Source: Streptomyces sp. SID13031
GTDB taxonomy: Bacteria; Actinomycetota; Actinomycetes; Propionibacteriales; Kribbellaceae
Assembly (NCBI RefSeq): GCF_010548305.1
Contig: NZ_JAAGLV010000018.1
Coordinates: 1-64,000 of the forward strand
Direction: 5' to 3'
DNA: 64,000 bases
A program made the position numbers and the translations under genes. Position 1 is the stretch's first letter. Each line of letters begins with the position of its first letter. The notes beneath the pieces were generated by a model that had not been told where the DNA came from, made no database searches, and worked only from the letters and a program-made list of their open reading frames with translations. Below, piece after piece: positions 7,792-16,597 of the stretch.

Positions 7792-9468
7792 TCAGCTGGA
7801 AAAGGTGACTGAGTCGGCCACCTCGATGGCCTTTGCACGCTCGGATCCAGGCACCTGCACCTGGATCAGCAGCGAGTTGTCATTCCCCGTATCGACTACT
7901 CGCTGGAGTAGCGTAGTGCCGTTTCCGCAATTCTCCGAAATCTGGTCCAGCACGGTTTGATCACCCGGATTCTCCGGCTGGATGTTGACGACCGTGCAGC
8001 CGTAGCTCTTCGGGTCGGGCACGACACTCGTCGGCGCCGCACTATGGCTCATCAGTCCGACGAAAACGCCCGGGGTGTTGTTACCCGGAGTGTCCCAGGT
8101 GTTGTCCTGGCTGACCCGCAGGGCCGGGCGCTCCCCCTGGGCCCCCGGCGGGCTCCAGTTCGAGGTGGAGATTCTGTGCGCCCAGTCGCGCGGCAGTTCG
8201 ACCGAGAAATTGCCCTTGGTGACCTTCCTGAGCCCGCTGGTCGTGTCGAGGTACCGCTGGACGCCGAACCCGGCACCGGCGCCCAGAATCAGCGCGAGCA
8301 CCGCGGCCAATATCCAGCGTCCCCGGCGTCGAGCGGGCTTACCCGCCGGCGTCGACGAGGTGGGATCAGCCAGAGCCGGCATCGGCTCGGCAGCTGCGGT
8401 CGTTGCGGCCTCAGCGATCGGGGTGCCGACTGCGTCGGCGGCGACAGTCGTGGCACCGGTCTTGACGCCGGTCTTGACGATGGTCGGGGCGTTGGACTCG
8501 CTCAGCGCGGTCTTCTCGCCGACCTCCGTCTCGTCGGTCGGATGGGTCGGACTGGTCCGGCTGGTCACCACCTTGGCGGCCGGGGTGGTGGCCAGCAGCG
8601 CCGCCAGGACCGGAGTACCGGTTCCGGCGATGAAGCTCTGGGTCGTCTCGTCGAGGCCGCCGACCAGCTCGCGGGTGAAGGACTCGATATCCGGCCAGCG
8701 CTTCTCGCGGTCCGGGTCGAGCGCACGGACGATCGCCGCGTCGACCCGCTCGGGGACGTCGAAGCCCAGCGAACTGGGTGGCGGCGCCGCCTTGACCCGC
8801 CCGGCGGCGCCCAGGCCGTCCACCTGATGCGGGGACCGGCCGGTCAACGCTGCGTAGGCGACTGCCCCCAGGGAGTACTGGTCGGCGCGCTGGTCGAGCC
8901 GCTCCCCCATTGCCTGCTCGGGGGCGACGTACGACGGAGTCCCGCCGGGCATCGTGATCCTCGACACCTCGTCGAGCGACTTGCCCAGACCGAGATCGGA
9001 CAGCACGGCTCGCTCGCCGTCGTCGTCGGTACTGCGGAAGAGCACGTTGGCCGGCTTCACGTCGCGGTGCAGCAGCCCGCGCCGGTGCAGTGCCTGGAGG
9101 CCACGCCCGACCTGGACGATCACCCCGATGGCCGGCTCCAGCGCCAGCGGCTCGTTCTTCAGCCGGTCCGCGAGTGTGCCGCGGTCGGCGTAGGTGAGCA
9201 CCAGGAACGGTCTGCCGTCCTCCAACTCCCCCACGTCGTGGACCTGGACGACATGCTCGGACTCGACTCGGCGCAGGAACCGCCCCTCCTCGAGGAAGCG
9301 GCGCCGGACCGAGTCGTCATGCGCCCAGTTGTCGGCCAGCACCTTGACCGCCACCTCGGCGTCGAGTTGCTCGTCGTGCGCGAGCCATACCGTGGCGAAA
9401 CCGCCTGAGCCCAGGCGACGGCGCACGACGTACCGGCCTAGTCTGGATGGGACCCCCATACAGGGCAT
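7792..9468 (-). CDS. Membrane serine/threonine protein kinase (PknB-like)
   Basis: 558 aa. The cytoplasmic kinase domain spans about residues 11-270: glycine loop GSGGFATV (20-27), catalytic Lys42 in VAVKVL, HRDVKPAN with Asp136, a DLG variant of the DFG motif (158-160) and APEQ (182-185). A Thr/Ala-rich linker leads to one membrane helix (WILAAVLALILGAGAGFGV, about 383) and an extracellular domain of about 140 residues with three Cys. Hanks-type kinases of this form sense wall or other signals and phosphorylate regulators. It diverges from the ECF sigma gene with only about 35 bp between starts, suggesting shared control. A start at Met4 (9459) is also possible. Confidence 0.9.
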   Translation of the reverse strand: MPCMGVPSRLGRYVVRRRLGSGGFATVWLAHDEQLDAEVAVKVLADNWAHDDSVRRRFLEEGRFLRRVESEHVVQVHDVGELEDGRPFLVLTYADRGTLADRLKNEPLALEPAIGVIVQVGRGLQALHRRGLLHRDVKPANVLFRSTDDDGERAVLSDLGLGKSLDEVSRITMPGGTPSYVAPEQAMGERLDQRADQYSLGAVAYAALTGRSPHQVDGLGAAGRVKAAPPPSSLGFDVPERVDAAIVRALDPDREKRWPDIESFTRELVGGLDETTQSFIAGTGTPVLAALLATTPAAKVVTSRTSPTHPTDETEVGEKTALSESNAPTIVKTGVKTGATTVAADAVGTPIAEAATTAAAEPMPALADPTSSTPAGKPARRRGRWILAAVLALILGAGAGFGVQRYLDTTSGLRKVTKGNFSVELPRDWAHRISTSNWSPPGAQGERPALRVSQDNTWDTPGNNTPGVFVGLMSHSAAPTSVVPDPKSYGCTVVNIQPENPGDQTVLDQISENCGNGTTLLQRVVDTGNDNSLLIQVQVPGSERAKAIEVADSVTFSS

Positions 9469-9503
9469 TATGGTGCACGCGGAGTCCTACGCCCTGGGGA
9501 CCG

Positions 9504-10082
9504 ATGACAACGAAGGCGCAGATGAGCGAAAGCAGCAGTCCGACCGACGACCTGGCCGTCCTGGCCGAGCGAGCCGTCGGTGGTGACAAGAACGCGATGG
9601 ACGACCTGCTCAGGCTGGTCCACCCCCGCGTACTACGGATCTGCCGCAGCGTCCTGCCGTACTCCGCCGATGCCGAGGACGCGGCCCAGGAAGCGCTCCT
9701 CAACATCGCCACCAAGATCCACACGTACTCCGGCCGGAGCAGCTTCTCGACCTGGGTGCACTCGGTCGCGGCGAACTCGGCCCGCTCGACGTACCGCAAG
9801 CTGAAGCGGACCGCGCAAGCGGCGCACAACCCGGACCAGATGGACCGGCCGGACCCACGGACCACCAGCGTGATCGCGGGCACCCGCCTGGACCTCCTGG
9901 AGGCCCTGGAGACGCTGGAACGCGACCGGCCACAGATGGTGACCCCGCTGGTACTGCGCGACGTCTACGGGCTCTCCTACGAGGAGATCGCCGCCGTCGT
10001 CGGCGCACCGCTGGGCACGATCAAGTCGCGCATCCACGACGCCCGCGAGGTAGTCCGCCCGCTACTCCGCCCGAAGGACTGA
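9504..10082 (+). CDS. ECF-family RNA polymerase sigma factor
   Basis: 192 aa from ATG 9504, preceded by GGGGA; a longer reading from 9447 would run into the kinase promoter region. Region 2 is visible in DAEDAAQEALLNIATKI and YSGRSSFSTWVHSVAANSAR. Region 4 is VLRDVYGLSYEEIAAVVGAP and GTIKSRIHDAREVVRPLL. No anti-sigma factor is adjacent; the divergent Ser/Thr kinase is the only plausible linked regulator, which would fit the sigma factors known to be controlled by such kinases. That link is inferred. Confidence 0.88.
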   Translation: MTTKAQMSESSSPTDDLAVLAERAVGGDKNAMDDLLRLVHPRVLRICRSVLPYSADAEDAAQEALLNIATKIHTYSGRSSFSTWVHSVAANSARSTYRKLKRTAQAAHNPDQMDRPDPRTTSVIAGTRLDLLEALETLERDRPQMVTPLVLRDVYGLSYEEIAAVVGAPLGTIKSRIHDAREVVRPLLRPKD

Positions 10083-10137
10083 CAAAGCAGCTCCGAGGGA
10101 CTGCCGCCAGCGGGCAGGGTGTGCTCAGATGGGTGGC

Positions 10138-11142
10138 ATGAAGAAGCTCATCAACGACCCTGCCGATGTTGTGAGTGAAGCGCTGCAGGGAATGGCCGCA
10201 GCGCACCCCGATCGCCTCCGGGTGGATCTGGAGAACCGTATCGTCTACCGCAAGGAGGCGCCGCGGCCGGGGAAGGTCGGGCTGATCTCCGGTGGCGGCT
10301 CCGGGCACGAGCCGCTGCACGGCGGGTTCGTCGGGCTCGGGATGCTGGACGCGGCGTGTGCGGGTGAGGTCTTCACCTCGCCGGTGCCGGACCAGATGAT
10401 GGCCGCGACCAAGGCCGTCGACGCGGGCGCCGGCGTGCTGCACATCGTGAAGAACTACACCGGCGACGTGATGAACTTCGAGATGGCGGCCGAGCTCGCC
10501 GCCGCCGACGCTGGTACCGAAGTGCTGTCCGTCGTGACCAACGACGACGTCGCGGTCCAGGACAGCCTCTACACCGCCGGTCGCCGCGGTGTCGGCGTCA
10601 CCGTACTGCTGGAGAAGATCGTCGGCGCCGCGGCCGAGGAAGGCCGGCCGCTGCAGGAGGTCGCCGACCTGGCGAAGCGGGTCAACGACAACGGCCGCAG
10701 CATGGGGATGGCGCTCACGTCCTGCACCGTGCCGGCCGCGGGCAAGCCGACCTTCGACCTGGCCGAGAACGAGATGGAGGTCGGCGTCGGCATCCACGGT
10801 GAGCCCGGCCGGAAACGTTTGCCACTGGCATCGGCCAAGGAGATCGCCGCACTGCTCGTCGACCCTGTACTCAGCGACCTCCCCTACCAGCAAGGCGATT
10901 CAGTGATTGCCTTCGTCAACGGTATGGGCGGGACCCCGCTGCTCGAGCTGTACCTGATGTACAACGAGGTGCAGCAGCTCCTGGATCGCGCCGGCATCAC
11001 CGTGGCGCGCTCGCTGGTCGGCAACTACATCACCTCGCTCGAGATGGCCGGCTGCTCGGTCACGCTACTGAAAGTGGACGACGAACTGGTACGTCTCTGG
11101 GACGCCCCGGTGAACACACCCGGCCTACGCTGGGGCTCGTGA
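10138..11142 (+). CDS. dhaK: Dihydroxyacetone kinase subunit DhaK
   Basis: 334 aa. DhaK binds dihydroxyacetone covalently as a hemiaminal. Family marks are LISGGGSGHEPLHGGFVG, VLHIVKNYTGDVMNFEMA and GIHGEPG, whose His holds the substrate. The ATG at 10138 is preferred over the in-frame ATG at 10129 because MKKLINDP is the usual family N-terminus. The stop overlaps dhaL. With DhaL and DhaM it converts DHA to DHA phosphate using PEP-derived phosphate. Confidence 0.95.
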   Translation: MKKLINDPADVVSEALQGMAAAHPDRLRVDLENRIVYRKEAPRPGKVGLISGGGSGHEPLHGGFVGLGMLDAACAGEVFTSPVPDQMMAATKAVDAGAGVLHIVKNYTGDVMNFEMAAELAAADAGTEVLSVVTNDDVAVQDSLYTAGRRGVGVTVLLEKIVGAAAEEGRPLQEVADLAKRVNDNGRSMGMALTSCTVPAAGKPTFDLAENEMEVGVGIHGEPGRKRLPLASAKEIAALLVDPVLSDLPYQQGDSVIAFVNGMGGTPLLELYLMYNEVQQLLDRAGITVARSLVGNYITSLEMAGCSVTLLKVDDELVRLWDAPVNTPGLRWGS

Positions 11143-11765
11143 GCATGGGAGTCGACAACTTCGCGAGCTGGCTGCGGGATGCCGCGGGGGTGTTCCATGA
11201 GAACGCGGCGTATCTGACCGAGCTCGACTCGGCGATCGGGGACGCGGATCACGGCAGCAACATGGATCGCGGGTTCGCGGCGGTCGTCGCCGTTCTGGAC
11301 GAGAGCAGTTTCTCCTCCGTCGACGAGTTGCTGAAGAAGGCCGGGATGACGCTGGTCAGCAAGGTCGGCGGCGCGAGCGGACCGCTGTACGGGACGTTCT
11401 TCCTGCGCTTCGGCGCGGCGTTGGCCGGGGTGGAGATCACGCCCGCGACGGTCGGCGAGGCATTGAAGGCGGGCGTCGGCGGGATCCTTGCCCGCGGCAA
11501 GGCTGAGCTGGGCGACAAGACCATGTACGACGCGTGGGCGCCGGCGCTCGACGCGTACGACGATGCTGTCGCGGGCGGGTCCGATCTCGGTGGCGCTCTC
11601 ACGGCAGCGGCCGAGGCAGCGGCGAAAGGGCGGGACGCGACGACGCCGTTGATCGCGCGCAAGGGCCGCGCGAGCTACCTCGGTGAGCGCAGCGAGGGCC
11701 ACCAGGACCCGGGCGCCACCAGCACCACGCTGCTGCTGGAATCGGCCGCGCGCACGCTGGCATGA
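11139..11765 (+). CDS. dhaL: Dihydroxyacetone kinase ADP-binding subunit DhaL
   Basis: 208 aa from GTG 11139, overlapping the dhaK stop by GTGA; an ATG two codons on is possible. DhaL carries tightly bound ADP that is rephosphorylated by DhaM. Characteristic segments are ELDSAIGDADHGSNMDRG, with the Mg-binding Asp residues, and SKVGGASGPLYGTFF plus DAWAPALDAYDDA. Normal length for the family. Confidence 0.95.
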   Translation: MSMGVDNFASWLRDAAGVFHENAAYLTELDSAIGDADHGSNMDRGFAAVVAVLDESSFSSVDELLKKAGMTLVSKVGGASGPLYGTFFLRFGAALAGVEITPATVGEALKAGVGGILARGKAELGDKTMYDAWAPALDAYDDAVAGGSDLGGALTAAAEAAAKGRDATTPLIARKGRASYLGERSEGHQDPGATSTTLLLESAARTLA

Positions 11766-11811
11766 CGCCGATCGCTTCGCTGTCGCCCACCGCGCACGAT
11801 GAGGTGGCCGG

Positions 11812-14214
11812 GTGATCGGGATCGTGGTTGTTTCGCACAGCCGGGCGTTGGCGGAGGCTGCTGTCGGGTTGGCGTCCGAAATGGTTGCTGAGGGCAACCG
11901 GCCGGTGATCGCGGTGGCGGCGGGGCTGGATGAGACCACCTTCGGGACGGATGCCGCGGCGGTTGCCGAAGCGATCGGCGTGGCCGACAGTCCCGATGGG
12001 GTCCTGGTTCTGCTGGATCTGGGCAGTGCGGTGCTGAGTGCCGAGCTGGCGCTGGAGTTCGTGGATCCCGAGGTCGCCGAGCGGGTGAAGTTGTCCAGCG
12101 CGCCTTTGGTCGAAGGGCTGGTGGCAGCGGTGGTGACCGCGTCGACCGGCGCGACGCTGGACGCAGTACTGACCGAAGCTTCCCGTGGGCTGGCCGGGAA
12201 GCAGGACCATCTTGGTGACGCCGTTGCCGAAGAGCCTCCCGCACTGGAAGTTGCGCAGGGCAACAGTTTCATCGAAGTTGTCGTGAGCAACGAGCATGGG
12301 CTGCACGCCCGGCCGGCGGCGAAGGTGGTCGCGCTGGTTCAGCGGTTCCATGCCCAGGTGACGTTGACGAATCTGACCACCGGGAAGGGACCGGTCAACG
12401 CGGGCAGCCTGAGCATGGTGGCGACGCTCAACGCCCAGCAGGGGAATCGGCTGCGGATCAGCGCGAGCGGCTACGAGGCAGACGAAGCGGTCGCGGCTCT
12501 TGGCGCGCTCGCTGATCGCGCCTTCGACGACGTACCGGCGCCGGCGGCCGCCGCGGGTCCGGCGCCGGCCGGCAAGAGCGGGTCGGGGCTGGATGTCGCG
12601 GTCGGACCGGCGATCGTGGCCGATCAAGAGGTCGACCTGAGCTGGTACCAGGCTGGTGATGTCGACGCCGAGCGGCAGCGCGCGAAGGATGCGATGTGGA
12701 CCGCCGAGGACCAGCTGGCCGCGCTGCGGGACAAGACGGCCGAGACGGTCGGGGCCGCGGAGGCGTCCATCTTCGACGCTCAGCTGGCCCTGCTCGGCGA
12801 TGCGGTGGTGCTCGACTCGGTCTTCCAGGCGATCTCTCAAGGCGAGAACAAGGGCGCGCCGGGCGCTTGGAAGTCGACGCTGGACGAGCTCGCCACGACC
12901 TTCGAAGGGTTGGACGATCCGTACCAGCGCGAGCGCGCCCAGGACGTCCGGAGCGTTCGCGATCGGGTACTCCGCGCGCTGGTCGGCCAGCGTGAGACGG
13001 AGCCGGCGGAAGGCGGGCTGCTCGTAGTACGGGAGCTGGATGCGGCCACTGCCGCCGGGGTCGATGCCGAGCGGATCGTCGGGGTCGCCGTGCGGGCGGC
13101 CGGGACGACCGGGCACGGGGTGATCGTGGCGCGGTCGCGTGGCATCCCGGTGATCACTGGGATCGGCGAGGTCTCGGTGGCTGCGGGTGCGCTCGTTGCC
13201 TTCGACGCCCGCCGGCACGAGTTCGTGGTGGACCCCGCGGACGGTGGCGAGAGCTTCCGTACGGCGTTGCGCGAGCGCGCGGCGGAGCGGGAAGCGGCGC
13301 TGGTCGAGGCTGAGCTGCCGGCGGTGACTGTGGACGGCCGGACGATCGCGGTGCTCGCGAACGTCGGGTCGGTGCAGGATGCAGTTGATGCGCGCGGCGC
13401 TGATGGGTCGGGGCTGGTACGGACCGAGGTGCTGTTCGGTGAGCGGCGGGTGGCGCCGACCGTCGACGAGCAGGTGGAGGCGTTCCGCGCGATCGCGGCA
13501 GCGTTCGGTGGCAAGCCGATCACGATCCGGACCTGGGACATCGGTGGTGACAAGCCGCTCGCGTTCCTGCCGCAGGAGCGCGAGGCGAACCCGTTCCTGG
13601 GCGAGCGTGGGATCCGGGTGTTCCGGCGACGGCCGGAGCTGCTGCGCGATCAGTTGAAGGCCATCTGCCAGGTGGCGGCCGAGACGCCGGTGCAGGTGAT
13701 GTTCCCGATGGTGACGACGGCCGAGGAGGTCGCGTGGGCCCGCGCGGAGCTCGATGCGCTCGGACCACCGGAGGGGCTGAAGGTCGGCATCATGGTCGAG
13801 GTGCCTGCGGCCGCGTTGCGGATCGCCACGCTCGCTGATGGGCTGGACTTCGTCAGCATCGGTACGAACGACCTCACGCAGTACACGACCGCCTCTGATC
13901 GCGGTAACAGCGCAGTGGCCGGGCTTGCGGACGGGCTGGATCCGGCGGTGTTGCAGCTGATCGATCGCGTGGTGCGCGGCGTGCCTGCTGGTGTCGAGGT
14001 GGCCGTCTGCGGTGATCTGGCGAGCGACCCGGACGCGGCGGTGCTGCTGGCTGGACTAGGTGTCCACGAGCTGAGCGCAGTCGGGCCACAGGTACCGACG
14101 ATCAAGGCCCGCCTCCGGCGAACCGACCTCACGGCCGCAGCAGCACTCGCCACCGAAGCGCTGGCGCTCAAAGGCGCCGCTGAGGTCCGTGGCCTGCCAG
14201 GCCTCACGGCCTGA
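11812..14214 (+). CDS. dhaM: DhaM-HPr-Enzyme I fusion, PEP-dependent phosphoryl donor of DHA kinase
   Basis: 800 aa from GTG 11812. Residues 1-130 are the EIIA-Man-like DhaM domain with His9 (IVVVSHSRALAEAA). Residues 150-235 are HPr with His165 (NEHGLHARPAAKV). From about 260 to the end it is Enzyme I, with phospho-His435 (GTTGHGVIVARSRGIPVITG), PEP-barrel segments FPMVTTAEEV and SIGTNDLTQYTTASDRGN, and Cys733 in VCGDLA. E. coli DhaM is about 470 aa and stops after a partial EI domain, so it needs the general PTS. This protein has the PEP-binding barrel and could run PEP to DhaL unaided. Confidence 0.93.
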   Translation: MIGIVVVSHSRALAEAAVGLASEMVAEGNRPVIAVAAGLDETTFGTDAAAVAEAIGVADSPDGVLVLLDLGSAVLSAELALEFVDPEVAERVKLSSAPLVEGLVAAVVTASTGATLDAVLTEASRGLAGKQDHLGDAVAEEPPALEVAQGNSFIEVVVSNEHGLHARPAAKVVALVQRFHAQVTLTNLTTGKGPVNAGSLSMVATLNAQQGNRLRISASGYEADEAVAALGALADRAFDDVPAPAAAAGPAPAGKSGSGLDVAVGPAIVADQEVDLSWYQAGDVDAERQRAKDAMWTAEDQLAALRDKTAETVGAAEASIFDAQLALLGDAVVLDSVFQAISQGENKGAPGAWKSTLDELATTFEGLDDPYQRERAQDVRSVRDRVLRALVGQRETEPAEGGLLVVRELDAATAAGVDAERIVGVAVRAAGTTGHGVIVARSRGIPVITGIGEVSVAAGALVAFDARRHEFVVDPADGGESFRTALRERAAEREAALVEAELPAVTVDGRTIAVLANVGSVQDAVDARGADGSGLVRTEVLFGERRVAPTVDEQVEAFRAIAAAFGGKPITIRTWDIGGDKPLAFLPQEREANPFLGERGIRVFRRRPELLRDQLKAICQVAAETPVQVMFPMVTTAEEVAWARAELDALGPPEGLKVGIMVEVPAAALRIATLADGLDFVSIGTNDLTQYTTASDRGNSAVAGLADGLDPAVLQLIDRVVRGVPAGVEVAVCGDLASDPDAAVLLAGLGVHELSAVGPQVPTIKARLRRTDLTAAAALATEALALKGAAEVRGLPGLTA

Positions 14215-14223
14215 CGCGGCGCC

Positions 14224-14859
14224 TCAGCTGTAGTAGCGCAGCTCTACGACGTTGAAGCCGTTGGTGCGGGTCTGCTTCGGTGGTAGGGCGTAGGCGTCGC
14301 CGGGCTGGAGGTAGGTGATGTCCGGGGTGTTCAGGTCCAGGTCGACGATCAGCGTCGGGTGGGCGCCGGTGTTCCAGGTGTAGGTCTCGCCCGCCTCGGG
14401 GGTGACGTGGAGGACCTGGACGTCGTGGTCGTCGACGACCACCTTGGCGGGGATCTCGCCGAGCTCGGAGAAGCGGCCGACGCCCTCACCGGGGGCGTAC
14501 GGCTCGCCGGAGGCTTCCTCGCCCAGGTCGAGGAGCTCGATCAGGCGGTTCAGGTACGGCGAGTCGCCCTCGTTGGTGAGCATGTGGATCGGGGAGACCG
14601 GGCGGTAGACCGAACCACCGATGGTCTCGCTGAGCTCGCGGGCCGCGCTGCCGTCCAGCCAGTCCATCCGGCACGGGGAGGTCGCCAGGCACAGGACGAC
14701 GTACGGGTTGTGGTGGAGGTGCCAGCCCTGGGCCTCGCCGGGTGCGAGGGAGACCTCCCAGACGCGGACGCGGGAGTTCTCCAGCAGTACTCCGGTGCCG
14801 ATCTCGCCGAGCACGACCTCGGTGCCGTCGGGGGCCTGGACGGTGGTACCTGCGGTCAT
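14224..14859 (-). CDS. Two-domain cupin protein
   Basis: 211 aa. The first cupin has GWHLHHNPYVVLCL, with candidate metal ligands HxHH, and the second has GETYTWNTGAHPTLIVDLDL. No enzyme motif beyond the cupin folds can be read. The ATG overlaps the stop of the upstream GNAT gene (ATGA), so the two are translationally coupled. Confidence 0.75.
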   Translation of the reverse strand: MTAGTTVQAPDGTEVVLGEIGTGVLLENSRVRVWEVSLAPGEAQGWHLHHNPYVVLCLATSPCRMDWLDGSAARELSETIGGSVYRPVSPIHMLTNEGDSPYLNRLIELLDLGEEASGEPYAPGEGVGRFSELGEIPAKVVVDDHDVQVLHVTPEAGETYTWNTGAHPTLIVDLDLNTPDITYLQPGDAYALPPKQTRTNGFNVVELRYYS

Positions 14860-15266
14860 CGTGCGTCTCCGATCGGATCAACTGGGCGGTTCTGATCGAC
14901 TGCGCGTTCCATCGCCACCCCCGCCAGCACGACGCCGTCGGGCATCGTCAGCTCGGCGGGCTCGACCTCGATGAAGCCGAACGACTTGTACAGCGGTACT
15001 CCGGGCAGGGTGGACATCAGCGCCAACCGGGTGAACCCGGCGGCGCGCGCGGCGTCGACGCAGGCGACGATCTCACCGTCGGCCTCGTGCACGTAGTACG
15101 TGCCGTCCTCGATCAGGGCGAGGTCCAGCCCGGCGATGTGCAGCTCAGCGCTCGCGACCTGGGTCGCGTCGTAGTACGCCGGGAAGAGGTTGAGCACGGA
15201 GGCTCGCATCAGCTCCCCGATGGCAAGGGCGTCCGCGGGGACGGCGAGGCGTTGCAGCGGCTCCAC
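14856..15266 (-). CDS. GNAT-family protein lacking the acetyl-CoA loop by internal deletion
   Basis: 136 aa. The N-terminal part (RASVLNLFPAYYD, GTYYVHEADGEIVA) and C-terminal part (AARAAGFTRLALMSTLPGVP, LYKSFGFIEVEPAELTMPDG) match common actinobacterial GNAT acetyltransferases of about 165-180 aa. Between GEIVA and CVDAARAAGF the expected beta4-alpha3 segment, including the R/Q-xxGxG/A acetyl-CoA loop, is absent although the frame is kept. The product is probably inactive as an acetyltransferase. It is coupled to the downstream cupin gene. Confidence 0.75.
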   Translation of the reverse strand: MEPLQRLAVPADALAIGELMRASVLNLFPAYYDATQVASAELHIAGLDLALIEDGTYYVHEADGEIVACVDAARAAGFTRLALMSTLPGVPLYKSFGFIEVEPAELTMPDGVVLAGVAMERAVDQNRPVDPIGDAR

Positions 15267-15280
15267 GGTGCCAGGCTATT

Positions 15281-15613
15281 TCAGCCGCGAGGCGCGTACA
15301 TGATCAGCCCTACGCCGAGAAGGCAGACGAGCGCGCCGGCCAGGTCCCACCGATCCGGCCGGAACCCGTCGAACAGCACTCCCCAGGCGAGCGACCCGGC
15401 CACGAACACCCCGCCGTACGCCGCCAGGATGCGACCGAAGTTGCCGTCCGGCTGGAGCGTGGCGACGAACCCATAGGCGCCCAGGGCAACAACCCCGCCG
15501 AGCACCCAGAGCACCCCGCGATGCTCCCGAACCCCCTGCCAGACCAGCCACGCCCCACCGATCTCAGCCACCGCCGCAACCCCGAACAATCCAATCGAAC
15601 GCAGTACGGTCAT
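15281..15613 (-). CDS. YnfA/UPF0060 family membrane protein
   Basis: 110 aa with four membrane helices. Family marks are IGLFGVAAVAEIGGAWLVWQ, LGAYGFVATLQPDGNFGRI, AAYGGVFVAGSLAWG and the ending LLGVGLIMYAPR. YnfA proteins are SMR-like in topology with a debated role in efflux. Length is typical. Confidence 0.9.
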   Translation of the reverse strand: MTVLRSIGLFGVAAVAEIGGAWLVWQGVREHRGVLWVLGGVVALGAYGFVATLQPDGNFGRILAAYGGVFVAGSLAWGVLFDGFRPDRWDLAGALVCLLGVGLIMYAPRG

Positions 15614-15673
15614 ACCCCGCAGGCTAGGCGCTCACGAGGTGGGTCCTTGGTAGCCGGGCGTCTCCCGCCGGAG

Positions 15674-16171
15674 TCAGCTCCGGTGGGAGCGGCGCATCGG
15701 AGCCTTGGCCCAGCGCCACATCACGGCGACCCAGGCCAGGGCGGGCAGGGCGAAGATCGCGGCGGCGATCTCGCGGCCGAAGACGAGGAAGACCAGGCCG
15801 GTCAGGAAGAACGGCAGCGCCAGCCAGACCGCACCGGCGAACGCGGCCCAGCGCCAGCGTCCGGGCTGACGCGGCGGCGGTGCGTAGAACCCGGGTTGCG
15901 GCAGCCCTTCGAAAGCAGCCTGAAGATGACCGTGCGTGACGGCTTCGTTGACGAGGTCGACCCGGCGATGCAACTCCAGCTCGTCGAGCCGCCCGATCGC
16001 GAACTGCTCGCAGAGCTCGTCGATGGCCACCCGGCGTTCCTCGTCGGTCAACCGGACCGGCATCATCCGGCGGCGCGCGGCAACCGCCCGGGCCTCCTGG
16101 CCCGCTGCAGCCGCATAACCCGCCAGGCCGGCCAGATCAGCCTTCGGCCGGCCCTTGTACCGATCGGTCAT
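15674..16171 (-). CDS. DUF1707 (SHOCT-like) domain protein with two membrane helices
   Basis: 165 aa from ATG 16171 (MTDRYKGRPK), with GAGTGGGG upstream; a TTG at 16222 would extend it. Residues about 45-95 are DUF1707: PVRLTDEERRVAIDELCEQF, AIGRLDELELHRRVDLVNEA. Two hydrophobic helices follow (FAGAVWLALPFFLTGLVFLV and AIFALPALAWVAVMW). Function unknown. Confidence 0.8.
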   Translation of the reverse strand: MTDRYKGRPKADLAGLAGYAAAAGQEARAVAARRRMMPVRLTDEERRVAIDELCEQFAIGRLDELELHRRVDLVNEAVTHGHLQAAFEGLPQPGFYAPPPRQPGRWRWAAFAGAVWLALPFFLTGLVFLVFGREIAAAIFALPALAWVAVMWRWAKAPMRRSHRS

Positions 16172-16284
16172 CCGCACACCCCACTCCCTCTTCCCGAGTG
16201 TGCCAGACCACTGGTCACCCAAGACTGCGCCGAACGGCCTCCCCGGCGGATATGGTGCTACGCGAGTGAGAGGGGCAGCCGCCT

Positions 16285-16590
16285 GTGCGACCGGACGAAC
16301 CTGGTGCAGAAAGCCCGGAGTCGATGAAGAAGCGAGCTACTGCGTTGCGTGAGGCAGCGGGCCGGGCGAAGGCGTTGATCTCGCCACTCGGCACCCACCT
16401 CGACCTGCCGGTGACGACCGCGACCGGCAAGGATGTCTGGCACGGTCCGTATGCCACCGACTCGACCGGTCAGCTGCTCGCCGACCAGAAGTCGGTCCGT
16501 GGGCTCGCCGCGGATCTGCAGGCCAGCGCCGAGGCCTGGCTGAAGGAAGCCGAGCGCCTCGAGACCGCCGCTGCCGCGGCACCGAAGTGA
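16285..16590 (+). CDS. Small helical WXG100-like partner candidate
   Basis: 101 aa from GTG 16285 with GAGAGGGG upstream; ATG 16324 with GGAG is an alternative. The protein is alpha-helical and Ala/Lys/Glu-rich with a central VWHGPYATDS and a Trp-containing C-terminal helix ASAEAWLKEAERLETAAA. Size, helicity and position seven bases before a protease with a similar N-terminal helical region suggest an ESX-type co-secreted or chaperone partner. No exact WxG turn is seen. Confidence 0.55.
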   Translation: MRPDEPGAESPESMKKRATALREAAGRAKALISPLGTHLDLPVTTATGKDVWHGPYATDSTGQLLADQKSVRGLAADLQASAEAWLKEAERLETAAAAAPK

Positions 16591-16597
16591 GGTCGCG

